Program-made: the position numbers and the translations under genes
Source of the DNA: Paenibacillus pinisoli
Lineage (GTDB): Bacteria > Bacillota > Bacilli > Paenibacillales > Paenibacillaceae
Direction: 5' to 3'
Length of the DNA: 64,000 nt
NCBI RefSeq assembly: GCF_003605435.1
Contig: NZ_QXQB01000007.1
Location: forward strand, 62,001 to 126,000
Notes under the pieces: generated by a model
The model's database searches: none
What the model was told of the DNA's origin: nothing
What the model saw: the letters and a program-made list of their open reading frames with translations, nothing else
In this document: positions 52,570-62,624 of the stretch, piece by piece
Position numbering within the stretch: position 1 is the stretch's first letter
Layout of the letters: each line of letters begins with the position of its first letter

Positions 52570-54234
52570 ATGAAGCGCAACCGCATGAAGCAAAGCATCG
52601 TTATGGCTCTGGCTTTAATTATGGTGCTGAGCTTGGCCGCTTGTACCGGGTCGAAGAACAACGAAAACCAGCCTACCTCCCAGCCTTCGAACAGCTCGCA
52701 GCCGCCTGCCGGCGAAGCGACGCCGAATCCTGAGGTTCCGGCATGGCAGCTGGATACTAGTCCGGTAGAATTGTCTTGGTTCGTGGGAGCTTCCTGGTAT
52801 CCGCATTCCTGGGGCGAAAGCTTGGCTTCCAAGTATGTGACAGAGAAGACTGGCGTCAACATCAAGCTTGAAGTGCCATCAGGCGAAGCGAACGAGCATA
52901 TTACGCTTATGATGACTTCCGGTAAACTGCCGGACATTATTACAATGGGCTCTTGGGAAAACGCTGTCAAAAAGCTGTGGGAAGGCGACTTTGTCTATGC
53001 TTTGAACGAACTGGCAGACCAGTATGACCCATACTTCTACAAAGTAGCGGGCGACGGCACGCTGAAGTGGTATCGCCAAGAGAATGGCAACACATACGGC
53101 ATACCGAATGATTCGTACAGCCCGAACCTGATGCATGAGACGGGCATGACTGCCGCCAATCAGACGTTCCTGGTCCGCAAGGATTTGTATGAGGAGATGG
53201 GAACTCCGAACCTGAGCACGCCGGAGGGCTTCCTGAGCGCTCTGCAATTGCTGAAGGATAAGTATCCGGAATACAAAGGGCAGCCGATCAGCCCGTTCTT
53301 TGCGCAAGGCAATGTGCCTTATGGCATGACAGAATATCTGCAAAACCTGCTGGCTATCCCGCATGAGAAAGATGGCAAAGTATATGACCGCATTACGGAC
53401 CCTGATTATATTGCTTGGCTGAAAACGTTCCGTACCGCTTACGAGCGCGGACTTATCAATGTTGATTTCCTGGTAGACTCCGATACGCAAGTAGAAGAGA
53501 AAACAAACAATGCGCGTTACTTCATGATGGTGCGCGAGTGGAATGGCATGGCGGCTGTTAACCCGATGCTGGCTGCAAGCGCCAACCCTGAATCCTACTA
53601 TGTTGCTGTAGATGGACCACAGAATAGCAGAGGCGACAGCGCGAAGCTGTTCCCGGGCAACATGGATGGCTGGATGGTTACGATGATCAGCAAGAATACG
53701 AAGCATCCAGAGCGTGCAATCCGCTTCCTGTCTTACCTGGCAAGTGAAGAAGGACAGCGCGATCTGTTCCTCGGCAAAGAAGGCGAGACATGGGATATGG
53801 TCGATGGCAAGCCGACGCTGAAGCCGGAGATGGTGGACCTTCTTTCCAACGATATTGAGAAGCTTGAAAAAGAATATGGTGTTATGGACACGTATTGGAT
53901 GGTCCGCAACCCGGTTATCATTAATCAGTGGAGACCGGAGAAAGCGCCTGTTCTGAAGCAAATGGAAGACTTTGCGAACGCGCAAGCCGATATCGACAGC
54001 GGCATCTACAAAGGGCTCGACCCGCTTGGCGATTCCGATGTAGCGGTAGCATGGGCGCGCATCTCCCAGAACTGGGAGGAAGTCATGCCGGAGCTGATTA
54101 CGGCTAAGGATGAAGCGACTTTCGATAAAGTGTTCGAGAGCTTCCTTGCACGCCGGGACAGCTATGGCTTCGACAAGGTCTTGGAATTCCGTCAGGCTGA
54201 GCTGGATGTGCGCAAAGCCAAGATGGCGGAGTAA
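52570..54234 (+). CDS. Extracellular solute-binding lipoprotein (LplA type)
   Basis: 554 residues. Lipoprotein signal with lipobox Cys25 ('MVLSLAACTG'), a Ser/Pro/Gln-rich linker, then the large SBP fold of the LplA group, longer than the MalE type. Binds the substrate (probably laminari-oligosaccharides, from context) at the cell surface. Confidence 0.92.
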   Translation: MKRNRMKQSIVMALALIMVLSLAACTGSKNNENQPTSQPSNSSQPPAGEATPNPEVPAWQLDTSPVELSWFVGASWYPHSWGESLASKYVTEKTGVNIKLEVPSGEANEHITLMMTSGKLPDIITMGSWENAVKKLWEGDFVYALNELADQYDPYFYKVAGDGTLKWYRQENGNTYGIPNDSYSPNLMHETGMTAANQTFLVRKDLYEEMGTPNLSTPEGFLSALQLLKDKYPEYKGQPISPFFAQGNVPYGMTEYLQNLLAIPHEKDGKVYDRITDPDYIAWLKTFRTAYERGLINVDFLVDSDTQVEEKTNNARYFMMVREWNGMAAVNPMLAASANPESYYVAVDGPQNSRGDSAKLFPGNMDGWMVTMISKNTKHPERAIRFLSYLASEEGQRDLFLGKEGETWDMVDGKPTLKPEMVDLLSNDIEKLEKEYGVMDTYWMVRNPVIINQWRPEKAPVLKQMEDFANAQADIDSGIYKGLDPLGDSDVAVAWARISQNWEEVMPELITAKDEATFDKVFESFLARRDSYGFDKVLEFRQAELDVRKAKMAE

Positions 54235-54389
54235 TCGAATACGTATACAATCTTTATTGCCGGCTGCCGTAATGGCGGCCGGTATTCCCTGCTTTTGCGG
54301 GGGGGCGTTCCAAATGGAACAATATGGTCTGATTACCTACCCGCCGGTTCGTCATACATGGTATATTACAGGTGGGGGAGGGCGCTGGA

Positions 54390-56228
54390 ATGAACTATTT
54401 GCTGACGAGAATGAAAAAGCTGTATCGCAATTCCCGCATATCTCAAAAGTTTTTTATGGCCTTTAGCCTGACGATCGCCATACCAGCCTTGCTGGTATCC
54501 TTCTTGTTTATCCGGACTCAGGAGACCCAGCTTTATAAGGATGCGATGGCTAGCGGAAGCAGCCATGTATCGAGGCTGAATGAGCAATTGCGCAGTCGGA
54601 TGGATATGATTGAAAACGCTTCCTCTACAGCGCTGACGCAAAAGGCTTTTGTGGATTTCATCCATTCCAATATGCGCGGCGACGGCCTCCGATTGGTGAA
54701 GTTCAGGCAGAACCAATACGAACAGATGCACAATATTATTCAAAGCCATGAGCTGATCAGCCAGCTCAGCTTTTATGTCGATAATCCGAATTTGTATGAG
54801 ATTTGGCCGGAAATCTATCACTATGACAAGTTTTATCCGCAGGATTACTGGACCGCGCTGCGCGACGAAGGGGGAGCGGCATTCCGTCTCTTCGCCTACC
54901 AGGATGGGGACCGTACGCTGTCCTATTACCGGCTGGTACGCTTGCAGGGGCAGCAGCAGAAGCGTCCGAGCATTATGGAGATCCGCGTGGAGCACAGCGC
55001 ATTCTTCCGGGATATGCTGGAGGAGACCGGAGGCAATTTCTTTTCGGTCGTTATGGATGGGTCCAACCCTGACCGCTCGGTATACAATCCGCGGCATGAA
55101 TTTATAAGCAACGCAGGGGAGGAGCTTGGCGACATTCTGGGCAGCGTTCACCAGGAACTGAATGTGCTGGAGCAAGAAGAGCCGATCAAGCTGAAGGTGG
55201 GGGATCATACCTACTACGCGCTCTATCGCTATATTGCTCCGCTAGACGCCTACGTGGTGGACATCGCCTCCCACCAGGCCCTGATGAAGGGCCCGCGCAG
55301 CTGGTATACCCTGGTGGTAGCCATTACGCTCAGCGTTCTATTGCTTATGATGTTTTTCGTCTCTCTTACGACCCGGCGCATGTTCCGCAGACTTGATAGT
55401 GTGCTTATTTCCATGCGCAAGGTGCGAAGGGGCCAGCTCGATGCCAAGATTCATACAGGTCTTGAGGACAAAGAGAGCGGCGATGAGATTGATGAAGTGG
55501 CTGTAAGCTACAACAATATGCTGGATGAGATCACACGCCTCATGACACAGGTGGTGGATAAGCAGCTTATAGCCAAGAACGCGCAGCTTCATTCTCTGCA
55601 TTCGCAGATTAACTCGCATTTTCTCTATAACGCACTGGAGTCGATCCGAATGCAAGCGGAGGTACAGCGGCAGCCGGCTATTGCCGATGCGCTGGTGTCG
55701 CTGGGCTCGCTGCTTCGTTACAGCATGCAGTGGCGCAGCGATACGGTAGCCCTCGGCGAGGAACTGGCGAATATTCAGAGCTATATTCAATTTATTAATT
55801 TTATGGAGGGCGGCAGTATTGAATTAAGTGCAGATCTTCCGCCGGAGGTGCTCCGTTACGCCATTCCGAAGATGTGCATGCAGCCGATTGTGGAGAATGC
55901 CGTTCATCATGCGGCGCCGCGGGGCGGCAGCATACGGATTGAGATTACGGTGTCCGTGGAGGATGAGCGCCGGCTGCTCATCAAGATAAGGGACAATGGC
56001 GCGGGCGTAGAGCCCCAGATGTTAGCCAGCTTGCAGGCTGTGCTGCAGGGCGATTCAGATACGCCGATTGTGGCGAGCAAGAACGGGCTGGGCCTTGAGA
56101 ATGTGCATAAAAGGCTGCAGCTTCATTATGGCAAAGGCTGCGGTCTATGGATTGAGAGCGAGCGGGGCTCCTATACCTGCGTCACGATTCGTTTGCCTTG
56201 GGAAAATGTGAATCTTGGAGGGTGGTAG
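54390..56228 (+). CDS. Sensor histidine kinase, YesM type
   Basis: About 612 residues from ATG 54390 (GGGAGG upstream). Membrane segment 1 near residues 20-42, extracellular sensor domain to about 305, membrane segment 2 ('LVVAITLSVLLLMMFFVSL'), HAMP, then His_kinase with phospho-acceptor in 'HSQINSHFLYNALESI' and HATPase ('ENAVHHA', 'DNGAGV', 'GLGLENVHKRL'). It pairs with the YesN-type regulator 3 bp downstream and likely senses glucan fragments or the loaded binding protein. Confidence 0.92.
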   Translation: MNYLLTRMKKLYRNSRISQKFFMAFSLTIAIPALLVSFLFIRTQETQLYKDAMASGSSHVSRLNEQLRSRMDMIENASSTALTQKAFVDFIHSNMRGDGLRLVKFRQNQYEQMHNIIQSHELISQLSFYVDNPNLYEIWPEIYHYDKFYPQDYWTALRDEGGAAFRLFAYQDGDRTLSYYRLVRLQGQQQKRPSIMEIRVEHSAFFRDMLEETGGNFFSVVMDGSNPDRSVYNPRHEFISNAGEELGDILGSVHQELNVLEQEEPIKLKVGDHTYYALYRYIAPLDAYVVDIASHQALMKGPRSWYTLVVAITLSVLLLMMFFVSLTTRRMFRRLDSVLISMRKVRRGQLDAKIHTGLEDKESGDEIDEVAVSYNNMLDEITRLMTQVVDKQLIAKNAQLHSLHSQINSHFLYNALESIRMQAEVQRQPAIADALVSLGSLLRYSMQWRSDTVALGEELANIQSYIQFINFMEGGSIELSADLPPEVLRYAIPKMCMQPIVENAVHHAAPRGGSIRIEITVSVEDERRLLIKIRDNGAGVEPQMLASLQAVLQGDSDTPIVASKNGLGLENVHKRLQLHYGKGCGLWIESERGSYTCVTIRLPWENVNLGGW

Positions 56229-56231
56229 AGC

Positions 56232-57803
56232 ATGATCAACATATTGATTGTGGACGATCAGAAGCATATACGCGATGGCTTGCAGGCCATGCTGCGCCAA
56301 TTTCCTCTGGAGCTTGACGCCGTCTATTGCGCCGCCAACGGGGTAGAGGCGCTGAATATCCTGCGCCGGCACAGCATTCAGCTGGTGATTACCGACATTA
56401 TGATGCCAGATATGGATGGGCTCGAGCTTATGGCGCACACCAAAGAGGAACGGATCAAGGTGGAATATCTGATTATTAGCGGCTATAGCGACTTCGCCTA
56501 TGCGCAGAAGGCAATCGGGCTTGGAGCCAAAGGGTATCTGCTCAAGCCGGTGAAGCGGGAGGACCTGCAGACTGCAGTTGAGCATGTATGGCAGGAGATC
56601 AAGACCCGGCAGGCGCTCTCGCGCAATATGAAGCATGTATCCCGCCGCGCCAAGGAGGCGGACCGCAAGGAGCTGTGCATGTATATGCAAGGCGCAGCCA
56701 ATGACGAGGCATGGATTATTCAGACCCAGCAGCAGAATCCCGACCTGTGGCGCCATTACCGCCTGTGCCTGCTGCGGGAGGACATGTGGATTAACCAGCC
56801 GGGAGCAAGCAGCGCCCACAGCATGGAGTCCATTGCCTACCGGGTCTACGGCAGGCGGGGCTGCATGTGCCTTCAGCATGGCCCGCATCTGATTCTGGCG
56901 GTCGCTGCGGACGTCGATACAGGCGCTTTGCCCGCCGCGCTCAAAGCGGAGCAGATTGATGCCACTACCGTGATGACCAGTCCGCAGAAGGGGCTGAAGG
57001 GGCTGCCAGCCAGCTATACGCAAGTGCTGGAGCTGTATCGCCACAGCTATCTGTTCCCCGATAAACGCTGCATTCTCCCTTCGCATGCGGATCGGCTGGA
57101 GCAGCAGTGGGAGCTTCCATATGAGGAGATCTATGCCCTGTTCCAGCTGATCGGCACGAAGAATAGCGGCAAGATCGCTCAAGGCATCTCTTCGATGTTC
57201 CACAAGGATGTGCTGCAGCGCTACCATATCCGCTACACGCAGCAGCTCTGCCGGGCTATGGTGGAGATGTTCGAGGAGTATGAGCGCGTAATCCGACCGT
57301 ATATGGGGGAGGAAGCGCTGGATATTGACTGCTTGCGCAATTTGTTCGACTATCCGGGCATTCGCGATTATATTCAGTCGCTGCAGCAGCAGCTGCTGCG
57401 GCTGAACCAATTCTATTATGAGTTCAAATGCAGCTACCGCAATTCGCAGGATCTGAACGAAGCCATTCGTTTCATACACGAGAGCTACCATAAGCCGCTT
57501 GATCTGGCGATGGTCTCCAATCATGTGTCGCTTAATTATGCGTACTTCTCCAATCTGTTCAAGAAAAATATCGGCAAGGGCTTCGCGGAATACTTGCGTG
57601 ACGTGAGGCTGGATAAGGCGCGGAGGCTGCTTGCAGAGACAGAACACAAGATTGTAGAGGTTGCGGCAATGGTCGGGTATGAAAGCTATAAGAGCTTCAC
57701 CCGCGCATTCCGGGATGTCATGAATATGCAGCCTACCGAGTATCGGGTGCTCATGCGGCGGAAGTATGAACGGGAAGATAAATACCAGGACACGGCGCTA
57801 TGA
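56232..57803 (+). CDS. Response regulator, YesN type (REC + AraC HTH)
   Basis: 523 residues. Receiver domain with Asp55 ('LVITDIMMPDMDG') and Lys ('YLLKPVKRED'), a long central region, and a C-terminal AraC pair of helix-turn-helices ('PLDLAMVSNHVSLNYAYFSN', 'IVEVAAMVGYESYKSFTRAF'). Should activate the ABC genes and the GH16 genes on either side when phosphorylated by the upstream kinase. Confidence 0.92.
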   Translation: MINILIVDDQKHIRDGLQAMLRQFPLELDAVYCAANGVEALNILRRHSIQLVITDIMMPDMDGLELMAHTKEERIKVEYLIISGYSDFAYAQKAIGLGAKGYLLKPVKREDLQTAVEHVWQEIKTRQALSRNMKHVSRRAKEADRKELCMYMQGAANDEAWIIQTQQQNPDLWRHYRLCLLREDMWINQPGASSAHSMESIAYRVYGRRGCMCLQHGPHLILAVAADVDTGALPAALKAEQIDATTVMTSPQKGLKGLPASYTQVLELYRHSYLFPDKRCILPSHADRLEQQWELPYEEIYALFQLIGTKNSGKIAQGISSMFHKDVLQRYHIRYTQQLCRAMVEMFEEYERVIRPYMGEEALDIDCLRNLFDYPGIRDYIQSLQQQLLRLNQFYYEFKCSYRNSQDLNEAIRFIHESYHKPLDLAMVSNHVSLNYAYFSNLFKKNIGKGFAEYLRDVRLDKARRLLAETEHKIVEVAAMVGYESYKSFTRAFRDVMNMQPTEYRVLMRRKYEREDKYQDTAL

Positions 57804-57820
57804 TTCCGATCATAGCGCTT
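57795..57820 (+). terminator. Terminator-like hairpin overlapping the yesN stop
   Basis: GCGCTATGAT/ATCATAGCGC, 4-base loop, with only a short T tract; the stop codon lies inside the stem. Confidence 0.5.
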
Positions 57821-58359
57821 TAATCTGCGCTTTAATCTAAAATATTGGGTCATAACAAAAACAATTGTACCTTTTCAGAGGATCGGGATATTCGATAGAA
57901 TAAAAGTGTTCTCCCATGTAAGCGGTTTCCATAGGCCGAACGGGACATATTCGCATTGTCCAACACAGAAACCGCAGGCTCAATGAAAGCGAAATACTCG
58001 GCAGGAAAGCTTGAAGTCTAATGGCCTTGCAGAAGGTGTGCCAGCGGCTGTACATGAGCTAGCCATGTATGCGAAGCGGCAATCCCTATCTGTGCAAGCG
58101 GGCCTGCAGCGCGTCAGTCTTCATCTGCTGGCGAGCCTGCCTGGGCTTCACAAGGGAGTAACAGCAGGTCGCCATGATGGACATCGCTGACGAGCGAAGC
58201 ACGCAATAATCGGGGAGCAAGCTTGGCTATTGGGACATTACTGCGCTTAATGGCACAGTTCCCTGCTTCTAATGAATACCATATTTATGATTTTTACTTA
58301 AAATTAACCTATTGATCATGGCGCAACAAACTTCTATGGATTAAAGGAGGACAAGTGTA
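57804..58359. other. Long upstream region of the secreted laminarinase gene
   Basis: No intact gene in about 550 bases. It holds a cre-like site at 57916-57930. Around 58020-58190 one plus-strand frame reads 'LAEGVPAAVHELAMYAKRQS' and 'LHLLASLPGLHKG', coding-like, possibly the relic of a lost gene. AT-rich bases at 58270-58330 probably contain the laminarinase promoter. Confidence 0.45.
57916..57930 (+). promoter_or_regulatory. cre-like site (CcpA)
   Basis: ATGTAAGCGGTTTCC matches the cre consensus WTGNAANCGNWNNCW at all but the last position. Confidence 0.4.
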
Positions 58360-60981
58360 ATGCAATATTACTGGATGGAGAATAGATTAACGCGCAAAAC
58401 ATTGAGTTTGATCTTGGCTATTGCGATGGTCGTCAGCGTAGGGCTGCTGCCGCCGGCGGCGGTGCAGGCCAATGCTTCAACCGTCACCTCTATGGCTTAC
58501 TTTTCCCCAAATGACGGACCTGTCATCTCCAAATCAGGGGTAGGCCAAGCCAGCTACGGATTTGTAATGCCAATCTTTAACGGCGGCGCTGCTACTTGGA
58601 ATGATGTATCAGGCGATGTAGGCGTTAAGGTAAAGGTAGGGAGCAATTGGATCGACATTGACAGTGTCAGCGGCTATGTCTACAACCAGAACTGGGGGCA
58701 TTGGAGCGACGGCGGAATGAACGGCTACTGGTTCATGCTCTCCGCTACTACGGAGATTCAGCTGTATTCCAAGGCTAATCCGGGAGTGACGCTGAATTAT
58801 ACCCTTCAATTCCAGAACATTAACAAAGCGACGATTACGTCCATGGCCTATACGCAAGGGCCTCAGATTACAGCGGGCTTTACGGGCGGAGCAGGCTTCA
58901 CTTATCCGACCTTCAACAACAATGCGGCCGTTCCTTACGCGGCTGTTGCGGATGATCTGAAGGTATATGTGAAACCGGTGAGCAGCAGCACGTGGATTGA
59001 TATTGAAAACAACGCAGCCAGCGGCTGGATCTATGACAACAACTTCGGCCAGTTCACGGAAGGCGGCGGCGGCTACTGGTTCACAGTAACGGAGTCCATC
59101 AATGTGAAGCTGGAGTCGAAGACATCTGGTGCGAACCTGGTCTACACGATCGTCTTCAATGTGCCGGTCAGAAATTCGTATACCCTGACTCCATATGACG
59201 GAACGACTTATACCGCGGATCAAAGCGGCGTCATCGGCATTCCGCTGCCTAAGATCGACGGCGGTGCGGCAATCGGCACGGAGCTGGGCAAGTTCGTCTA
59301 CCAGATCAATGTGAACGGCCAATGGGTTGACATGGCGAATTCCAGCCAAAGCGGATTCAACTACTCTCCGAACGGCTACAACAATATGTCCGATGCCAAT
59401 CAGTGGGGCTATTGGGCTGACTACATCTATGGACTTTGGTTCCAGCCGATTCAAGTAGATATGCAGATCCGTATCGGCTATCCGCTGAACGGCCAGTCTG
59501 GCGGCAGCGTAGGCAATAACTATGTCTATTACACCTTCATCGGCAACCCGAACGCTCCGCGTCCGGATGTAAGCGACCATGACGATATTGAGATCGGCAC
59601 GCCAACCAATCCGGCTATCCAGAACTGGAATCTGATCTGGAACGATGAGTTTGCCGGCACCCAGCTCGATACGAGCAAATGGAATTATGAAACAGGCTAT
59701 TACATTAGCAACGACCCTAACAGCTGGGGCTGGGGCAATGCAGAGCTGGCACATTATACTAACAGCTCGCAGAACGTATTTATTCAAGACGGAAAGCTTA
59801 ATCTCAGAGCGCTCAACGAGCCGAAAAACTTCCCGCAGGACCCGACTCGTTATGCGCAATACTCCTCCGGCAAGCTGAATACAAAGGATAACTTCTCCTT
59901 CCAATACGGCAGAGTGGATATCCGGGCGAAGCTGCCAACAGGCAATGGCGTCTGGCCGGCCCTGTGGATGCTTCCGGAAGATTCGGCTTACGGCGCATGG
60001 GCGGCATCCGGCGAGATCGACATTATGGAGGCAAAGGGACGCCTGCCTGGCACAACTAGCGGAGCCTTGCACTTTGGCGGACAATGGCCGGTGAACCGCT
60101 ATATTGCTGGCGAATACCACTTCCCTCAAGGGCAAACCTTCGCCAATGACTTCCATGTCTACTCCATGGTATGGGAAGAGGATAACTTCAAGTGGTATGT
60201 AGACGGCAAGTTCTTCTTTAAGGTATCAAGAGAGCAATGGTATTCCGTCGCTGCTCCGAACAATCCGAACGCTCCGTTCGATCAGCCGTTCTATCTCATT
60301 ATGAACCTCGCGATCGGCGGATACTTTGACGGACTGCTCAGCCCGGATCCAGGCGATATCCCTGCAACGATGCAGGTCGACTATGTGCGTGTGTACAAGG
60401 AGAACGGCGGCGGTGGAAACCCGGGAAACATATCGGTGACTGGGGTTACGCTGAACCAGTCTTCTGCACAAGTGGAAGTAGGCAAGGACGTGCAGTTGAA
60501 CGCTACGGTAGCGCCGGCTAATGCGACGAATAAGCAAGTGACGTGGACGGTATCGAACCAGAGTGTCGCTTCCGTGAATCAGAGCGGCAAGGTGACGGGG
60601 CTCGCCCCAGGCACAGCCACGGTCACAGCGACGACTGTTGACGGCAATAAGACAGCTGTAAGCACAATTACGGTGGTGCCTGCAGCGCCTACGGTCATTG
60701 TTATCGGTGACGCGGTACGCGGACTGAAGAAAATCGGCAACAACCTGCAGTTCTATGTCAATGGCGCGACCTTTGCGGACCTGCACTATAAAGTCAATGG
60801 CGGAGGCCAGCTTAATGTAGCGATGACTCCGACTGGCAACGGCAACTATACCTATGCGGTTAACAACCTGCAGCAAGGGGATACCGTTGAATATTTCTTC
60901 ACTTACAATCCAGGTCAAGGCGCGCTAGATACACCTTGGTTCACTTATGTTCATGGGGTAACGCAAGGTACGCCTGAGTAA
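58360..60981 (+). CDS. Secreted modular GH16 beta-1,3-glucanase with CBM56-like domain
   Basis: 873 residues, AAAGGAGG before ATG 58360. Signal peptide about 1-39 ('LSLILAIAMVVSVGLLPP', 'VQANA'). Three related modules of about 100 residues (40-155, 156-265, 266-395; recurring 'WIDI..SG..Y....G.....GGYWF' pattern), then GH16 (about 420-685, 'ASGEIDIMEAKG'), a Big_2 Ig-like domain (about 690-780, 'VTWTVSNQSVASVN') and a C-terminal CBM56-like module ('FYVNGATFADLHYKVNGGG'). It degrades laminarin-type glucan outside the cell. No SLH motif, so it is released or glucan-bound. Confidence 0.92.
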   Translation: MQYYWMENRLTRKTLSLILAIAMVVSVGLLPPAAVQANASTVTSMAYFSPNDGPVISKSGVGQASYGFVMPIFNGGAATWNDVSGDVGVKVKVGSNWIDIDSVSGYVYNQNWGHWSDGGMNGYWFMLSATTEIQLYSKANPGVTLNYTLQFQNINKATITSMAYTQGPQITAGFTGGAGFTYPTFNNNAAVPYAAVADDLKVYVKPVSSSTWIDIENNAASGWIYDNNFGQFTEGGGGYWFTVTESINVKLESKTSGANLVYTIVFNVPVRNSYTLTPYDGTTYTADQSGVIGIPLPKIDGGAAIGTELGKFVYQINVNGQWVDMANSSQSGFNYSPNGYNNMSDANQWGYWADYIYGLWFQPIQVDMQIRIGYPLNGQSGGSVGNNYVYYTFIGNPNAPRPDVSDHDDIEIGTPTNPAIQNWNLIWNDEFAGTQLDTSKWNYETGYYISNDPNSWGWGNAELAHYTNSSQNVFIQDGKLNLRALNEPKNFPQDPTRYAQYSSGKLNTKDNFSFQYGRVDIRAKLPTGNGVWPALWMLPEDSAYGAWAASGEIDIMEAKGRLPGTTSGALHFGGQWPVNRYIAGEYHFPQGQTFANDFHVYSMVWEEDNFKWYVDGKFFFKVSREQWYSVAAPNNPNAPFDQPFYLIMNLAIGGYFDGLLSPDPGDIPATMQVDYVRVYKENGGGGNPGNISVTGVTLNQSSAQVEVGKDVQLNATVAPANATNKQVTWTVSNQSVASVNQSGKVTGLAPGTATVTATTVDGNKTAVSTITVVPAAPTVIVIGDAVRGLKKIGNNLQFYVNGATFADLHYKVNGGGQLNVAMTPTGNGNYTYAVNNLQQGDTVEYFFTYNPGQGALDTPWFTYVHGVTQGTPE

Positions 60982-61019
60982 GCGATGATTTGGAGCATTT
61001 AATAGAAATGATATAGATA

Positions 61020-61056
61020 GGCGAGGGGAAGCATCGTTCCCCTCGCCTTCTTCTTG
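61020..61056 (+). terminator. Rho-independent terminator
   Basis: GGCGAGGGGAA/TTCCCCTCGCC perfect 11-bp stem, 6-base loop, then TTCTTCTTG. Confidence 0.78.
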
Positions 61057-61215
61057 TTATATCGCCAGTGCTCCATATAGGGTTATGGCATTACATGCAG
61101 CGGGCCTGCTGCGCAATTAAGATAGTCCCTTTTGGCTAAACTTAGCAGTTTCAGCAACTTAAGGCGTGCTGCTTCCGTACATAAAAGAAAAGCAGGAGAG
61201 CAAAGGAGGAAGATG

Positions 61216-61947
61216 ATGTATTTGGTATCGCAGCCAGGTTCCCTCACATCGGCCCAGATGGAAGCGATAGAGCGGAGTCTGGCCGTCTCATTCCCGCCGG
61301 GGTATATCCGGTTTATGGAGCGATTTGGCGCAGGAACGTATAGAGGGTGGATGAATGTCTACTCACCGGATCATGAGGTGCTTCGACCGTTCCCGGAATA
61401 TGAATTATGGGAGCATGATGCGGACAGTCCGATTACGCAAGAGCAGATTGGCGAATGCATCGCAATAGGCCATACCGCAGATGGCGACTTTCTGGCGGTG
61501 CATCCGCAATCGCAGCAGCTGCTTTGGCTGCCCCGGCATGCGGAGCGTATTGAGCGTATGGATGTGCAGATTCAGGAGCCGATAAAGGATGACACATACG
61601 CTAAGGTATTAGATGACATCTACAGCCAAGCATACGGGGGCGGACAGCAGGGGGCGGTCTATTATGAGCCATGGTCTGATACGCGCAGTCATCGCTTTTT
61701 GCGGCTGCCGCCAGGAACGGATGGGCTGACGCTGCCGGTTCTGTCGGGTATGCTCCGGGAGGTTTTTTTGCCTAATTTGGCCATCGAAAATGAATATACT
61801 TGTCTGCTGTTTTATCAAGCGTTAGGCGGTTATGTACGTTTTAATTATGCCTACGGACAAGAAGTGGCGGTCATGTATGACAAGGATGCGATGGAGCCGT
61901 TCGCCGCTATGGAGCAATGGCTATTGTCAAACGGATGCGAAGGGTAG
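61216..61947 (+). CDS. SMI1/KNR4 (SUKH) family protein
   Basis: 243 residues; AAAGGAGG precedes two adjacent ATGs (61213, 61216), spacing favours the second. N-terminal SUKH domain: 'SAQMEAIERSLAVSFPPGYI', 'RFGAGTYRGWMNVYSPD', 'AIGHTADGDFLAVHP'. SUKH proteins are often immunity proteins against polymorphic toxins; others are housekeeping adaptors. No toxin gene is present in the window. Two further small genes follow on the same strand. Confidence 0.78.
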   Translation: MYLVSQPGSLTSAQMEAIERSLAVSFPPGYIRFMERFGAGTYRGWMNVYSPDHEVLRPFPEYELWEHDADSPITQEQIGECIAIGHTADGDFLAVHPQSQQLLWLPRHAERIERMDVQIQEPIKDDTYAKVLDDIYSQAYGGGQQGAVYYEPWSDTRSHRFLRLPPGTDGLTLPVLSGMLREVFLPNLAIENEYTCLLFYQALGGYVRFNYAYGQEVAVMYDKDAMEPFAAMEQWLLSNGCEG

Positions 61948-61996
61948 CTTCATCGGCGCTTTCTCGCACATTGCTAAAGGAAGGAGAGGAGCTGCT

Positions 61997-62563
61997 ATGA
62001 ACATAACCTTTGGCTTGGATACGCATGGCACATGTGTAGGCCAATTACAAGACGAGCTGCTGCCGCTCACTGATTTGGCGGAAGCTTGGACGTTTCCTTA
62101 TCAAATCTATATGATGTGGCGTGTACTGCCGGAGAGCTATGAACGCAAAACCTTCAGGCGATTCGATAGCCGGGATCAGACACTTACGCTGGATATGAGC
62201 ATCCCCTATGAGCCGTATTCGCGAATGTCCAAAAACGAACAGCGCGAGGCGTTAGGGTTGCTGCTCTATTCGTATTTGGCCGAGTCGATTGCAAAGTACA
62301 AGAAGTATGCGGATACGGAGGAGCAACAGCAATTATTGGCGAAGGTGAAGAGCTGGATGCTGGAGCATAATTGGCTGGAGGGGAAGATCGAGCAGGCGAG
62401 GAAGCTTCTTGCGCAGGACATCGGGCTATACGATGTCAGTAAGCAGCTGCACATGTCCCTGGAGGAAGTGGAATATATTCTGCTTCGCATGAATGGTTAC
62501 GAGCAGACTGACGTACATCCCGACAATATCGTTGCCGGCAAAGCGACGCCCTATCATTTATGA
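61997..62563 (+). CDS. Hypothetical protein following the SUKH gene
   Basis: 188 residues from ATG 61997 (AGGAGAGGAG upstream); an open frame extends earlier but overlaps the SUKH gene. The first half is beta-rich with 'PYQIYMMWRVLPESYER', the second helical. Family not recognised. Close spacing (49 bp) suggests co-transcription with the SUKH gene, so an immunity-related role is possible but unproven. Confidence 0.6.
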   Translation: MNITFGLDTHGTCVGQLQDELLPLTDLAEAWTFPYQIYMMWRVLPESYERKTFRRFDSRDQTLTLDMSIPYEPYSRMSKNEQREALGLLLYSYLAESIAKYKKYADTEEQQQLLAKVKSWMLEHNWLEGKIEQARKLLAQDIGLYDVSKQLHMSLEEVEYILLRMNGYEQTDVHPDNIVAGKATPYHL

Positions 62564-62624
62564 GGGAAGTGGTGGGAGAAGGTGAATCAAGCGCAGGCGG
62601 CACCGGCTGAGAGGAGAGCATACA

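Noticed and set aside
52879..53985. 368-codon minus-strand frame
   Set aside because: Antisense shadow of the LplA-type lipoprotein gene.
56145..57647. 500-codon minus-strand frame
   Set aside because: Antisense shadow of the YesN gene; no protein family pattern.
58609..60156. 515-codon minus-strand frame
   Set aside because: Antisense shadow of the laminarinase gene, low-complexity Arg/Val/Ile composition.
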